A program made the position numbers and the translations under genes. The notes under the pieces are model-generated. The model was not told the DNA's origin and ran no database searches. It saw only the letters and a program-made list of their open reading frames with translations. Source: Salmonella enterica subsp. enterica serovar Typhimurium str. LT2 (GTDB lineage: Bacteria > Pseudomonadota > Gammaproteobacteria > Enterobacterales > Enterobacteriaceae). From it: 64,000 bases of DNA. Shown piece after piece: positions 27,111 through 40,095 of this stretch; the first letter of the stretch is position 1; every line of letters begins with the position of its first letter. The DNA lies in contig NC_003197.2 in assembly GCF_000006945.2 (NCBI RefSeq), positions 3,534,001-3,598,000 of the forward strand, read 5' to 3'.

Positions 27111-28268
27111 ATGACGAAACATGCCAGGTTTTCACTCCTGCCCTCATTCATCATATTCTCTGCTGCGCTGCTGGCCGGTTGTAATGACCAGGGAGATACC
27201 CAGGCTCATGCCGGCGAGCCGCAAGTCACCGTCCATGTGGTCGAAACAGCGCCGCTAGCCGTAACGACCGAACTTCCCGGACGTACGTCCGCATTTCGCA
27301 TTGCGGAGGTTCGCCCCCAGGTGAGCGGGATCGTGCTTAAAAGAAACTTCACCGAAGGTAGCGATGTAGAGGCCGGGCAGTCGCTCTATCAGATCGATCC
27401 TGCCACTTATCAGGCTGATTATGACAGCGCTAAAGGCGAACTTGCTAAAAGCGAAGCGGCTGCGGCTATCGCGCACCTGACGGTCAAACGCTATGTTCCA
27501 CTGGTCGGCACAAAATATATCAGCCAACAGGAATATGATCAGGCGATTGCCGACGCCCGCCAGGCCGATGCCGCCGTTGTGGCGGCAAAAGCCGCTGTTG
27601 AAAGCGCGCGTATTAACCTTGCGTATACCAAAGTCACCTCACCCATCAGCGGGCGTATAGGAAAATCTAATGTGACTGAAGGCGCGCTGGTGACTAATGG
27701 TCAGTCAACTGAACTGGCTACCGTGCAACAACTCGATCCGATTTATGTCGACGTGACGCAATCAAGCAACGACTTTATGCGACTCAAGCAATCCGTCGAA
27801 CAAGGTAACCTGCATAAAGACAGCGCCAGTAGCACGGTTCAACTGGTAATGGAAAATGGTCAGGTCTACCCGATTAAAGGCACGCTGCAATTTTCCGACG
27901 TTACCGTAGATGAAAGCACCGGCTCTATCACGCTCAGGGCGGTGTTCCCTAACCCGCAACACAGTCTGCTTCCCGGTATGTTTGTTCGCGCCCGCATTGA
28001 TGAAGGCGTCCAGCCCAATGCCATCCTTGTCCCCCAGCAGGGCGTAACCCGCACGCCGCGCGGCGACGCAATGGTGATGGTGGTTAACGATAAAAGCCAG
28101 GTCGAAGCCCGCAATGTCGTGGCGGCGCAGGCTATTGGCGATAAATGGCTCATCAGCGAAGGGTTAAAACCGGGCGATAAGGTCATCGTCAGCGGCTTAC
28201 AAAAAGCGCGACCGGGCGTCCAGGTGAAAGCCACTACCGATGCTCCTGCAGCGAAAACGGCGCAATAA
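27111..28268 (+). CDS. acrE: AcrE, periplasmic adaptor lipoprotein of AcrEF-TolC efflux
   Basis: 385 residues, the E. coli length. A lipoprotein signal ends at LLAGC (Cys near residue 24). The membrane-fusion domains follow in order: lipoyl half, alpha-helical hairpin (about 95-170, KGELAKSEAAAAIAHL), lipoyl half, beta-barrel and membrane-proximal domain. AcrE links AcrF to TolC. It is 11 bases upstream of acrF. Confidence 0.97.
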   Translation: MTKHARFSLLPSFIIFSAALLAGCNDQGDTQAHAGEPQVTVHVVETAPLAVTTELPGRTSAFRIAEVRPQVSGIVLKRNFTEGSDVEAGQSLYQIDPATYQADYDSAKGELAKSEAAAAIAHLTVKRYVPLVGTKYISQQEYDQAIADARQADAAVVAAKAAVESARINLAYTKVTSPISGRIGKSNVTEGALVTNGQSTELATVQQLDPIYVDVTQSSNDFMRLKQSVEQGNLHKDSASSTVQLVMENGQVYPIKGTLQFSDVTVDESTGSITLRAVFPNPQHSLLPGMFVRARIDEGVQPNAILVPQQGVTRTPRGDAMVMVVNDKSQVEARNVVAAQAIGDKWLISEGLKPGDKVIVSGLQKARPGVQVKATTDAPAAKTAQ

Positions 28269-28279
28269 GGTAACCGTAC

Positions 28280-31200
28280 ATGGCAAACTTTTTTATTAGA
28301 CGTCCTATTTTCGCCTGGGTTCTGGCCATTATCCTGATGATGGCTGGCGCACTGGCAATAATGCAACTTCCCGTTGCGCAGTATCCAACCATTGCGCCGC
28401 CAGCGGTTTCTATTTCTGCAACCTATCCTGGCGCGGATGCGCAGACGGTACAGGATACGGTTACTCAGGTTATCGAACAAAATATGAACGGTATCGATAA
28501 CCTGATGTATATGTCCTCTACCAGCGACTCTGCTGGTAGCGTGACCATCACCCTGACCTTCCAGTCCGGAACCGATCCGGATATCGCGCAGGTTCAGGTG
28601 CAAAATAAATTGCAGCTCGCCACGCCTTTACTGCCGCAAGAAGTCCAGCAGCAGGGGATTAGCGTTGAAAAATCCAGCAGCAGCTTTTTGATGGTCGCCG
28701 GGTTCGTCTCAGATAATCCGAACACTACCCAGGACGACATCTCTGACTATGTCGCCTCTAACATTAAGGATTCTATCAGCCGTCTGAATGGTGTGGGCGA
28801 CGTTCAGCTATTTGGCGCACAGTACGCCATGCGTATCTGGCTGGATGCGAATCTGCTAAATAAATACCAGCTCACGCCAGTTGACGTCATCAACCAGTTA
28901 AAAGTACAGAACGACCAGATTGCGGCAGGCCAACTGGGCGGCACGCCAGCATTACCGGGCCAGCAGCTTAACGCCTCAATCATCGCCCAAACGCGTCTGA
29001 AAGATCCGGAAGAGTTCGGCAAAGTTACGTTGCGCGTCAATACCGACGGCTCTGTCGTCCATCTCAAAGATGTCGCGCGTATTGAGCTTGGCGGTGAAAA
29101 CTATAACGTTGTAGCGCGCATTAACGGTAAACCGGCCTCCGGTCTCGGTATTAAACTGGCGACCGGCGCTAACGCGCTGGATACCGCAACCGCAATCAAA
29201 GTGAAACTGGCGGAGCTGCAGCCTTTCTTCCCTCAGGGAATGAAGGTGGTTTATCCTTATGACACAACGCCCTTCGTAAAAATATCTATCCACGAAGTGG
29301 TAAAAACGCTGTTTGAAGCGATTATTCTGGTGTTCCTGGTAATGTATCTGTTCTTACAGAATATCCGGGCAACCCTGATTCCTACCATCGCTGTTCCTGT
29401 CGTGTTGCTAGGCACTTTTGCGGTACTCGCCGCCTTTGGCTATTCCATCAATACCCTGACGATGTTTGGTATGGTACTGGCGATAGGGCTGTTGGTTGAC
29501 GATGCGATAGTGGTCGTAGAAAACGTTGAACGTGTAATGATGGAGGATAACCTTTCTCCCCGAGAGGCGACGGAAAAATCCATGTCGCAGATTCAGGGAG
29601 CGCTGGTTGGTATCGCGATGGTACTGTCTGCGGTATTTATCCCGATGGCCTTTTTTGGCGGCTCGACCGGGGCAATTTATCGCCAGTTCTCTATTACTAT
29701 TGTTTCAGCAATGGCGCTATCCGTTCTGGTTGCGTTGATTCTGACGCCAGCACTGTGCGCTACGCTGCTTAAACCCGTATCTGCTGAACATCACGAGAAA
29801 AAAAGCGGCTTCTTTGGCTGGTTCAATACCAGGTTTGACCACAGCGTTAACCACTATACTAACAGCGTAAGCGGCATCGTGCGTAATACGGGTCGCTATC
29901 TCATTATCTATCTACTTATTGTAGTCGGAATGGCGGTTCTGTTTTTACGCCTCCCGACCTCCTTCCTGCCGGAAGAAGATCAGGGAGTATTCCTGACCAT
30001 GATTCAGCTCCCCTCTGGCGCTACGCAAGAACGTACGCAGAAAGTGCTGGATCAAGTCACTCATTACTACCTGAATAATGAAAAAGCGAACGTCGAAAGC
30101 GTGTTTACCGTAAACGGCTTTAGCTTTAGCGGTCAGGGACAAAACTCAGGGATGGCATTTGTCAGCCTTAAACCCTGGGAAGAGCGTAACGGTGAAGAAA
30201 ATAGCGTCGAAGCCGTTATCGCCAGAGCGACACGCGCCTTTAGCCAGATTCGCGACGGGTTGGTGTTCCCCTTCAACATGCCGGCAATTGTCGAGTTAGG
30301 TACCGCAACAGGTTTCGACTTCGAACTGATTGATCAGGGAGGACTCGGTCACGATGCGTTAACAAAAGCGCGTAATCAACTCCTGGGTATGGTCGCGAAG
30401 CATCCTGATCTATTAGTGCGCGTACGCCCGAACGGGCTGGAAGACACGCCACAGTTCAAGCTGGATGTCGATCAAGAAAAAGCGCAGGCGCTCGGCGTTT
30501 CGCTGTCTGATATCAACGAAACCATCTCCGCGGCGTTGGGCGGCTATTACGTTAACGACTTTATCGATCGCGGACGAGTGAAAAAAGTATACGTTCAGGC
30601 TGACGCTCAGTTCCGTATGCTGCCGGGAGATATCAACAATCTTTATGTTCGCAGCGCTAATGGCGAGATGGTGCCCTTCTCTACCTTTAGCTCAGCACGG
30701 TGGATTTATGGTTCGCCACGCCTGGAACGCTATAACGGGATGCCGTCAATGGAACTGCTCGGCGAAGCAGCACCCGGACGAAGCACCGGTGAAGCCATGT
30801 CGTTAATGGAAAACCTGGCTTCACAGCTACCAAACGGTATTGGCTATGACTGGACAGGTATGTCGTATCAGGAACGGTTGTCAGGTAACCAGGCGCCGGC
30901 GCTGTACGCAATCTCACTCATTGTCGTTTTCCTCTGCCTTGCCGCTCTGTATGAAAGCTGGTCAATTCCGTTCTCGGTAATGCTGGTCGTACCGCTCGGC
31001 GTGGTTGGCGCTCTGCTTGCAGCGTCATTGCGCGGTCTGAACAATGACGTTTACTTCCAGGTTGGCTTGTTAACCACTATTGGCCTTTCTGCTAAAAACG
31101 CCATCCTGATTGTCGAGTTCGCCAAAGATCTCATGGAAAAAGAAGGACGTGGATTGATTGAAGCGACGCTGGAAGCATCCCGTATGCGTTTACGTCCTAT

Positions 31201-31393
31201 TCTAATGACCTCGCTGGCCTTTATTCTCGGGGTAATGCCGTTAGTTATCAGTCGTGGCGCAGGTAGTGGTGCACAGAACGCAGTAGGCACAGGGGTTATG
31301 GGGGGAATGTTAACCGCAACCTTATTAGCTATCTTCTTCGTGCCGGTATTCTTCGTTGTTGTAAAACGCCGATTTAATCGCCATCATGATTAA
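28280..31393 (+). CDS. acrF: AcrF, RND multidrug efflux transporter
   Basis: 1037 residues, full length for an HAE1 RND pump. Twelve helices and two large periplasmic loops are arranged in the usual duplicated layout. The proton-relay aspartate pair is in GLLVDDAIVVVENVER near residue 407 and the lysine in GLSAKNAILIVEFAK near residue 940. It exports dyes, detergents and antibiotics through TolC. AcrEF is a normally weakly expressed backup of AcrAB. No inactivating change is seen. Confidence 0.98.
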   Translation: MANFFIRRPIFAWVLAIILMMAGALAIMQLPVAQYPTIAPPAVSISATYPGADAQTVQDTVTQVIEQNMNGIDNLMYMSSTSDSAGSVTITLTFQSGTDPDIAQVQVQNKLQLATPLLPQEVQQQGISVEKSSSSFLMVAGFVSDNPNTTQDDISDYVASNIKDSISRLNGVGDVQLFGAQYAMRIWLDANLLNKYQLTPVDVINQLKVQNDQIAAGQLGGTPALPGQQLNASIIAQTRLKDPEEFGKVTLRVNTDGSVVHLKDVARIELGGENYNVVARINGKPASGLGIKLATGANALDTATAIKVKLAELQPFFPQGMKVVYPYDTTPFVKISIHEVVKTLFEAIILVFLVMYLFLQNIRATLIPTIAVPVVLLGTFAVLAAFGYSINTLTMFGMVLAIGLLVDDAIVVVENVERVMMEDNLSPREATEKSMSQIQGALVGIAMVLSAVFIPMAFFGGSTGAIYRQFSITIVSAMALSVLVALILTPALCATLLKPVSAEHHEKKSGFFGWFNTRFDHSVNHYTNSVSGIVRNTGRYLIIYLLIVVGMAVLFLRLPTSFLPEEDQGVFLTMIQLPSGATQERTQKVLDQVTHYYLNNEKANVESVFTVNGFSFSGQGQNSGMAFVSLKPWEERNGEENSVEAVIARATRAFSQIRDGLVFPFNMPAIVELGTATGFDFELIDQGGLGHDALTKARNQLLGMVAKHPDLLVRVRPNGLEDTPQFKLDVDQEKAQALGVSLSDINETISAALGGYYVNDFIDRGRVKKVYVQADAQFRMLPGDINNLYVRSANGEMVPFSTFSSARWIYGSPRLERYNGMPSMELLGEAAPGRSTGEAMSLMENLASQLPNGIGYDWTGMSYQERLSGNQAPALYAISLIVVFLCLAALYESWSIPFSVMLVVPLGVVGALLAASLRGLNNDVYFQVGLLTTIGLSAKNAILIVEFAKDLMEKEGRGLIEATLEASRMRLRPILMTSLAFILGVMPLVISRGAGSGAQNAVGTGVMGGMLTATLLAIFFVPVFFVVVKRRFNRHHD

Positions 31394-31404
31394 CCGGTAA
31401 ACAG

Positions 31405-31426
31405 AGGCGTCTTCGGACGCCTTTTT
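31405..31426 (+). terminator. Rho-independent terminator after acrF
   Basis: The stem GGCGTC / GACGCC with a TTCG tetraloop is followed by TTTTT, 12 bases after the acrF stop. Confidence 0.9.
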
Positions 31427-31628
31427 AAACGGTACGTCTTTATCTCCGCTATTCCCCCTCTCCGCTTACCTCTGCATTCTCCATAGTTTTTACAATTCAC
31501 ATGAATTGAGATGATTCCTCATGTCGGCCATTTTTTCTGTGGTGGTAAAATAACTCTCGTTTTCGCAGCGGTTAGAGCCAGCATTACGTTGCTGTACTTC
31601 GCGAAACGCTGATTAATGAGGTAACACC

Positions 31629-31850
31629 ATGAAAAGACTAATTCCAGTTGCATTGCTTACCACCTTATTGGCAGGTTGTGCACATGATTCTCCCTGCGTA
31701 CCGGTTTATGACGATCAAGGGCGGCTGGTTCATACCAATACATGTATGAAAGGTACAACGCAGGATAACTGGGAGACAGCAGGCGCTATTGCTGGCGGCG
31801 CTGCGGCGGTAGCAGGGTTGACGATGGGTATCATTGCGCTTTCTAAATGA
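31629..31850 (+). CDS. yhdV: YhdV, small outer-membrane-type lipoprotein
   Basis: 73 residues. The signal peptide MKRLIPVALLTTLLAGC ends in a lipobox with the lipidated Cys at 17; the residues after it (AHDS) lack Asp at +2, so outer-membrane sorting is expected. The mature part has two more cysteines (DSPCVPV, HTNTCMK) and a Gly/Ala-rich hydrophobic C-terminal segment. Function is unknown. It has its own terminator. Confidence 0.9.
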   Translation: MKRLIPVALLTTLLAGCAHDSPCVPVYDDQGRLVHTNTCMKGTTQDNWETAGAIAGGAAAVAGLTMGIIALSK

Positions 31851-31857
31851 TACATGC

Positions 31858-31882
31858 AGGCGCGGCAATGCCGCGCTTTCAG
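31858..31882 (+). terminator. Terminator after yhdV
   Basis: The stem GCGCGGC / GCCGCGC with a short AAT loop is followed by TTTC, directly after the yhdV stop. The T-run is short. Confidence 0.6.
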
Positions 31883-32421
31883 TAATAATATAAAGGTCGT
31901 AAGGATACTCAGCGACGTAATCTGTTCAGCCTGTCCCCCGAAAGTTAACACGATAAAACGCTCTCTTTTCTTACTCGCCCATCCCGATGGTATTTATTCT
32001 ATTCCTTGTCCGATGCAGACAAAATTATAGCTTGATAGCATCGTAAGCCGCATTACAAACAGGCTTTATACAGTAAGACTTAGAGCGTGATCATTAGGCG
32101 TAATTATTACAGACAGTCTGGATATAAACCGGAACATACACGTAATACATGAGGATTTTGAGCACTGTCCCTAGGCCAAACTGGCAAATAAAATAGCCTA
32201 ATGGGCCAGATTTTTAGTCCTCAGCGAATATCTCTATTGCTTATTAGAGGCGTAAGTAAAAGCCGTTTGTACATCTACTTCAGCACGGTTCACATTCGAT
32301 GGTTCAGGCGGATATATGGTGGGAAATCACGTTGACTAAAACGGTTTTTATCCACTCTACGAAGATGTTTAAAACGCGTCGGCGTCATTATCCGATAACT
32401 TTTTCCATAGAGAGATAAATG
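31883..32421. other. Non-coding stretch between yhdV and the rrn terminators
   Basis: About 540 bases with no frame longer than a few tens of codons on either strand and no tRNA, REP or IS end that I can see. E. coli K-12 has the yhdWXYZ amino-acid transporter genes at this place; no recognisable piece of them remains. Base composition is more AT-rich than the flanking genes. Confidence 0.5.
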
Positions 32422-32455
32422 CAAAAAGGCCCAGTCTTTCGATTGGGCCCTTTGC
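32422..32455 (-). terminator. rrn terminator T2
   Basis: The hairpin AAAGGCCCAGTC / GATTGGGCCCTTT around TTTC follows the same design as T1. It is read on the minus strand, about 170 bases beyond T1. A GC-rich inverted repeat (GGCGGGC / GCCCGCC at 32480-32498) and a 12-base copy of the 5S end (GATGTCTGGCAG at 32463-32474) lie between T1 and T2, as in other enteric rrn operons. Confidence 0.8.
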
Positions 32456-32579
32456 TTTATTTGATGTCTGGCAGTTTATGGCGGGCGTCCTGCCCGCCAC
32501 CCTACGGGCCGTTGCTGCGCAACGTTCAAATCCGCTCCCGGCGGATTTGTCCTCCTCAGGAGACTACTCACCGACAAAC

Positions 32580-32622
32580 AACAGATAAAACAAAAGGCCC
32601 AGTCTTTCGACTGAGCCTTTTG
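32580..32622 (-). terminator. rrn terminator T1
   Basis: The strong hairpin CAAAAGGCTCAGTC / GACTGGGCCTTTTG, read on the minus strand, is followed by a T-rich tract. It lies 10 bases after the last 5S gene and matches T1 of rrnB-type operons. Confidence 0.92.
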
Positions 32623-32631
32623 TTTTATTTG

Positions 32632-32751
32632 ATGTCTGGCAGTTCCCTACTCTCGCATGGGGAGACCCCACACTACCATCGGCGCTACGGCGTTTCACTT
32701 CTGAGTTCGGCATGGGGTCAGGTGGGACCACCGCGCTACTGCCGCCAGACA
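32632..32751 (-). rRNA. rrfF: 5S ribosomal RNA, distal copy
   Basis: 120 bases, full length. It begins TGTCTGGCGG and ends GCCAGACAT, so the third base pair of helix I is U-A where the other copy has C-G. This is the second 5S gene of the operon, after tRNA-Thr, the arrangement specific to rrnD in E. coli. Confidence 0.97.
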
Positions 32752-32788
32752 AATTCTTTTTCAAATACCGAACTTTAACCGTATTAAG

Positions 32789-32864
32789 TGGTGCTGATAC
32801 CCAGAGTCGAACTGGGGACCTCACCCTTACCAAGGGTGCGCTCTACCAACTGAGCCATATCAGC
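32789..32864 (-). tRNA. thrV: tRNA-Thr (anticodon GGU)
   Basis: 76 bases including the encoded CCA. The acceptor stem GCTGATA pairs with TATCAGC, the anticodon loop reads CTTGGTAA, and the T-loop GTTCGACTC is intact. It sits between the two 5S genes and is processed from the rRNA transcript. Confidence 0.98.
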
Positions 32865-32876
32865 ACACTAAATTTG

Positions 32877-32996
32877 ATGCCTGGCAGTTCCCTACTCTCG
32901 CATGGGGAGACCCCACACTACCATCGGCGCTACGGCGTTTCACTTCTGAGTTCGGCATGGGGTCAGGTGGGACCACCGCGCTAGTGCCGCCAGGCA
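32877..32996 (-). rRNA. rrfD: 5S ribosomal RNA, proximal copy
   Basis: 120 bases beginning TGCCTGGCGGCACTAG. Position 13 is C where the distal copy and E. coli 5S have G. The ends pair normally (TGCCTGGC / GCCAGGCA). It follows the 23S gene by about 90 bases. Confidence 0.97.
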
Positions 32997-33087
32997 AATT
33001 CTGTTATCAGACCGTTTTTACGTTCTGATGTAATCTGAATCAGTGCTGAAAATCTTCTCTTAACCGCCAAAACATCTTCGGCGTTGT

Positions 33088-36079
<2,992 letters not shown>

Positions 36080-36187
36080 TCACAACCCGAAGATGTTTCT
36101 TACGATTCATCATCGTGTTGCGAAAATTTGAGAGACTCACGAACAACTTTCGTTGTTCTGTGTTTCAATTTTCAGCTTGATCCAGAT

Positions 36188-36199
36188 TTTTAAAGAGCA
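36188..36199 (-). promoter_or_regulatory. Spacer boxA antitermination signal
   Basis: TGCTCTTTAAAA on the minus strand, 109 bases before the 23S 5' end. It matches the spacer boxA that recruits NusB-S10 to keep Rho from ending rRNA synthesis. Confidence 0.75.
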
Positions 36200-36311
36200 A
36201 ATATCTCAAACGTGACTCGTAAGTCAGTTTTGAGATATTAAGGCAGGTGACTTTCACTCACAAACCAGCAAGTGGCGTCCCCTGGAGGTTTGACCTCATC
36301 AGTTTGAACGC

Positions 36312-36387
36312 TGGCGTCCCCTAGGGGATTCGAACCCCTGTTACCGCCGTGAAAGGGCGGTGTCCTGGGCCTCTAGACGAAGGGGAC
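36312..36387 (-). tRNA. tRNA-Glu (anticodon UUC) in the 16S-23S spacer
   Basis: 76 bases with encoded CCA. The acceptor stem GTCCCCT pairs with AGGGGAC, the anticodon loop is CTTTCAC, and the T-loop is GTTCGAATC. It is the only tRNA in the spacer. E. coli K-12 rrnD instead has tRNA-Ile and tRNA-Ala here, so the spacer is of the rrnB/C/E/G class. I leave the symbol open because glt names depend on which operon this is called. Confidence 0.98.
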
Positions 36388-36472
36388 ACTGAAGTCTCAA
36401 TCGCAAGACGCCTTGCTATTCACTTTTCATCAGACAATCTGTGTGAGCACTTCAAAGTACGCTTCTTTAAGG

Positions 36473-38014
<1,542 letters not shown>

Positions 38015-38146
38015 AAAAGTTTGATGCTCAATGAATTAAACTTCGTAATGAATTACGTGTTCACTCTTGAGACTTGGTATTCATTTTTCGTCCTAGGACG
38101 TTAAGAATCCGTATCTTCGAGTGCCCACACAGATTGTCTGATAAAT

Positions 38147-38158
38147 TGTTAAAGAGCA
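38147..38158 (-). promoter_or_regulatory. Leader boxA antitermination signal
   Basis: TGCTCTTTAACA on the minus strand in the rrn leader, downstream of P2 and about 130 bases before 16S. This is the classic boxA bound by NusB-NusE, assembling the rrn antitermination complex. Confidence 0.9.
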
Positions 38159-38190
38159 GGTGCGACGCGGCTTGCAGCTCACCGTCGCGA

Positions 38191-38226
38191 GGTGGCGTAT
38201 ATTACGCTTTCCTCTTTCAGAGTCAA
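38191..38226 (-). promoter_or_regulatory. rrn promoter P2
   Basis: TTGACT (38221-38226), a 16-base spacer and TAATAT (38199-38204) on the minus strand, followed by a GC-rich start ACGCC. Position about 105 bases after P1 and architecture match enteric rrn P2. Confidence 0.88.
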
Positions 38227-38298
38227 CCCTGAATTTCAGGATTTTTCTCTTCAACCGACCGGCTGTTTGTGTGAAGTGATTCACATCCGCCGTGTCGA

Positions 38299-38400
38299 TG
38301 GAGGCGCATTATAGGGATCCCATTTTTTTGCACAAGCGTTTTTTGGATCTTTTTTTCTGTTTGTTGATTTTTCATCCCTTTCGCTCCATTCCTGCGCAAA
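38299..38400 (-). promoter_or_regulatory. rrn promoter P1 with UP element
   Basis: TTGTGC (38330-38335), a 16-base spacer and TATAAT (38308-38313) are followed by the GC discriminator GCGCCTCC, read on the minus strand. The A/T-rich tract just upstream (38336-38375 on the plus map) is the UP element contacted by the alpha C-terminal domain. Fis sites are expected further upstream. The hexamers and flanking bases match rrnD P1 of E. coli closely. Confidence 0.9.
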
Positions 38401-38488
38401 GTGGCGATTTTTTGATGCTATCTCCCCTTGCACAACGCCGTTAAAGCAACCAAAGTCTTCATGACTATTCATTTATGATGAGGTAGAC

Positions 38489-39043
38489 ATGTCTGACACA
38501 TTACGTCCTTATAAGAATCTTTTTCCTGGTATCGGTCAGCGCGTGATGATCGATACCAGCAGCGTGGTTATTGGCGATGTCCGTCTGGCGGATGATGTCG
38601 GGATCTGGCCGCTTGTGGTGATTCGCGGCGATGTGAATTACGTTGCGATAGGGGCTCGTACGAACATTCAGGATGGCAGCGTTCTTCACGTAACCCACAA
38701 GTCTTCATCCAATCCACACGGCAACCCATTAATCATTGGCGAAGATGTTACCGTTGGCCATAAAGTTATGCTGCACGGCTGTACCATCGGTAACCGCGTA
38801 CTGGTCGGTATGGGCTCCATTGTGCTGGATGGCGCGATAATAGAAGATGACGTAATGATTGGCGCGGGAAGCCTGGTGCCGCAGCACAAACGGCTGGAAA
38901 GCGGCTATTTATATCTTGGCAGTCCGGTAAAACAGATCCGCCCCTTGAGCGATGCTGAGAGATCGGGCCTGCAGTACTCCGCCAATAACTATGTAAAGTG
39001 GAAAGACGACTATCTTTCTCAGGATAACCATATCCAACCGTGA
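38489..39043 (+). CDS. yrdA: YrdA, gamma-carbonic-anhydrase-like hexapeptide protein
   Basis: 184 residues. A left-handed beta-helix built from hexapeptide repeats (IGDVRL, VAIGAR, IGEDVT, IGNRVL, IEDDVM, IGAGSL) is evident. Metal-ligand histidines appear in SVLHVTH, TVGHKVMLHGC. The fold is that of gamma-carbonic anhydrases; the true activity of YrdA is unproven. It starts after GAGG and overlaps the end of yrdB tail-to-tail by 25 bases. Confidence 0.95.
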   Translation: MSDTLRPYKNLFPGIGQRVMIDTSSVVIGDVRLADDVGIWPLVVIRGDVNYVAIGARTNIQDGSVLHVTHKSSSNPHGNPLIIGEDVTVGHKVMLHGCTIGNRVLVGMGSIVLDGAIIEDDVMIGAGSLVPQHKRLESGYLYLGSPVKQIRPLSDAERSGLQYSANNYVKWKDDYLSQDNHIQP

Positions 39044-39276
39044 TCATCTTCCTGCTGGGCCAGGATTAATGCTTCCGCCTCTTCTTCCAGGTCCCAGCGA
39101 TACTCACGAAAAATGGCCAGCCATTGCTCCGCTGTTTCTCCACCAAAGCGATACGCCAGTACATCTTTTTTTATTGCACACGTGAGTTGCATCCCATTAA
39201 CCAGGGCGGGAAAGATGATAGCACTGGCGGCAGTATCCCATTCTTCGCGGTCAGGAAATTGTATGGCCTGGTTCAC
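39019..39276 (-). CDS. yrdB: YrdB, DUF1488 protein
   Basis: 85 residues, small and acidic, with no membrane segment. Begins MNQAIQFPDREEWD, as DUF1488 proteins do. Its ATG overlaps the aroE stop (ATGA), so it is the last gene of the dprA-smg-yrdD-tsaC-aroE-yrdB operon. Function is unknown. Confidence 0.92.
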   Translation of the reverse strand: MNQAIQFPDREEWDTAASAIIFPALVNGMQLTCAIKKDVLAYRFGGETAEQWLAIFREYRWDLEEEAEALILAQQEDDHGWIWLS

Positions 39277-40091
39277 GCTAATAATTCCTGCTGTAGCTGC
39301 TCAATCACTGGCTCGACCTGCGGTAATACACCGTGCCAAAGCAAAACGGCATGTGCAGCCTGCCCCACCAGCATTCCCAGCCCATCTGCGTAGCGTTTTG
39401 CGCCCTGTTGTACACACCAGGAGAGAAATGGCGTATTCCCTTTTTGATAGAACATGTCATAGCAACAGAGGGAAGGGTGAATAAGTGACGCTGGTATCGC
39501 CGGGATTTCGCCCCGTATGCCGCTGGAGGTCGCATTAATAATTAGGTCAAACTCACAACCATCCAGCTTGTCCATATCCGTGGCATGAACGCTGCCGGTA
39601 TGAGCAAAGATTTTCGCCAACGCTTCGGCACGTGAAGCTGTACGGTTGGTGATAGTGACCGCGCAATCCAAAGAAAGCAGAGGTAACAGCACGCCCCGGG
39701 ATGCGCCGCCCGCGCCAATCAGCAAAATACGCAATCCTGGGCGGATAAAATTTAAACGTTCGAGATCGCCTAATAAACCGATACCGTCAGTATTGTCGCC
39801 AAGCAAACGACCATCTTCCAGCCGTTTTAATGTATTGACGGCTCCCGCCAGCGATGCTCGTTCCGTTAACTCATCCGAACGCGCAAACGCCTCCTCTTTA
39901 AAAGGTACTGTGATGTTTGCGCCTTTTCCCCCTGCCGCGAAAAAGGCATCAAGCGTATTAATGAAATTATTAATAGGGGCCAGCACGCGACCATAGGGGT
40001 GAACAATATCTAGCTGCTGAGCAAATTGCTGATGAATAAATGGCGATTTGCTGTGCGCAATCGGATTTCCAAAAACAGCATAGGTTTCCAT
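39273..40091 (-). CDS. aroE: Shikimate dehydrogenase
   Basis: 272 residues from the ATG at 40091. A second ATG one codon upstream is too close to the AGGGG. The N-terminal shikimate-binding domain has SKSPFIH and the catalytic lysine in NITVPFKEEAF. The NADP-binding loop is LIGAGGASRGVLLPL and the NRT motif follows (ITNRTASRAE). It reduces 3-dehydroshikimate to shikimate in aromatic amino acid synthesis. Confidence 0.98.
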   Translation of the reverse strand: METYAVFGNPIAHSKSPFIHQQFAQQLDIVHPYGRVLAPINNFINTLDAFFAAGGKGANITVPFKEEAFARSDELTERASLAGAVNTLKRLEDGRLLGDNTDGIGLLGDLERLNFIRPGLRILLIGAGGASRGVLLPLLSLDCAVTITNRTASRAEALAKIFAHTGSVHATDMDKLDGCEFDLIINATSSGIRGEIPAIPASLIHPSLCCYDMFYQKGNTPFLSWCVQQGAKRYADGLGMLVGQAAHAVLLWHGVLPQVEPVIEQLQQELLA

Positions 40092-40095
40092 CATA

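Noticed and set aside
32632..32996. Direct repeat of about 110 bases that might suggest a mobile or CRISPR-like unit
   Set aside because: The two copies are 5S rRNA genes flanking tRNA-Thr.
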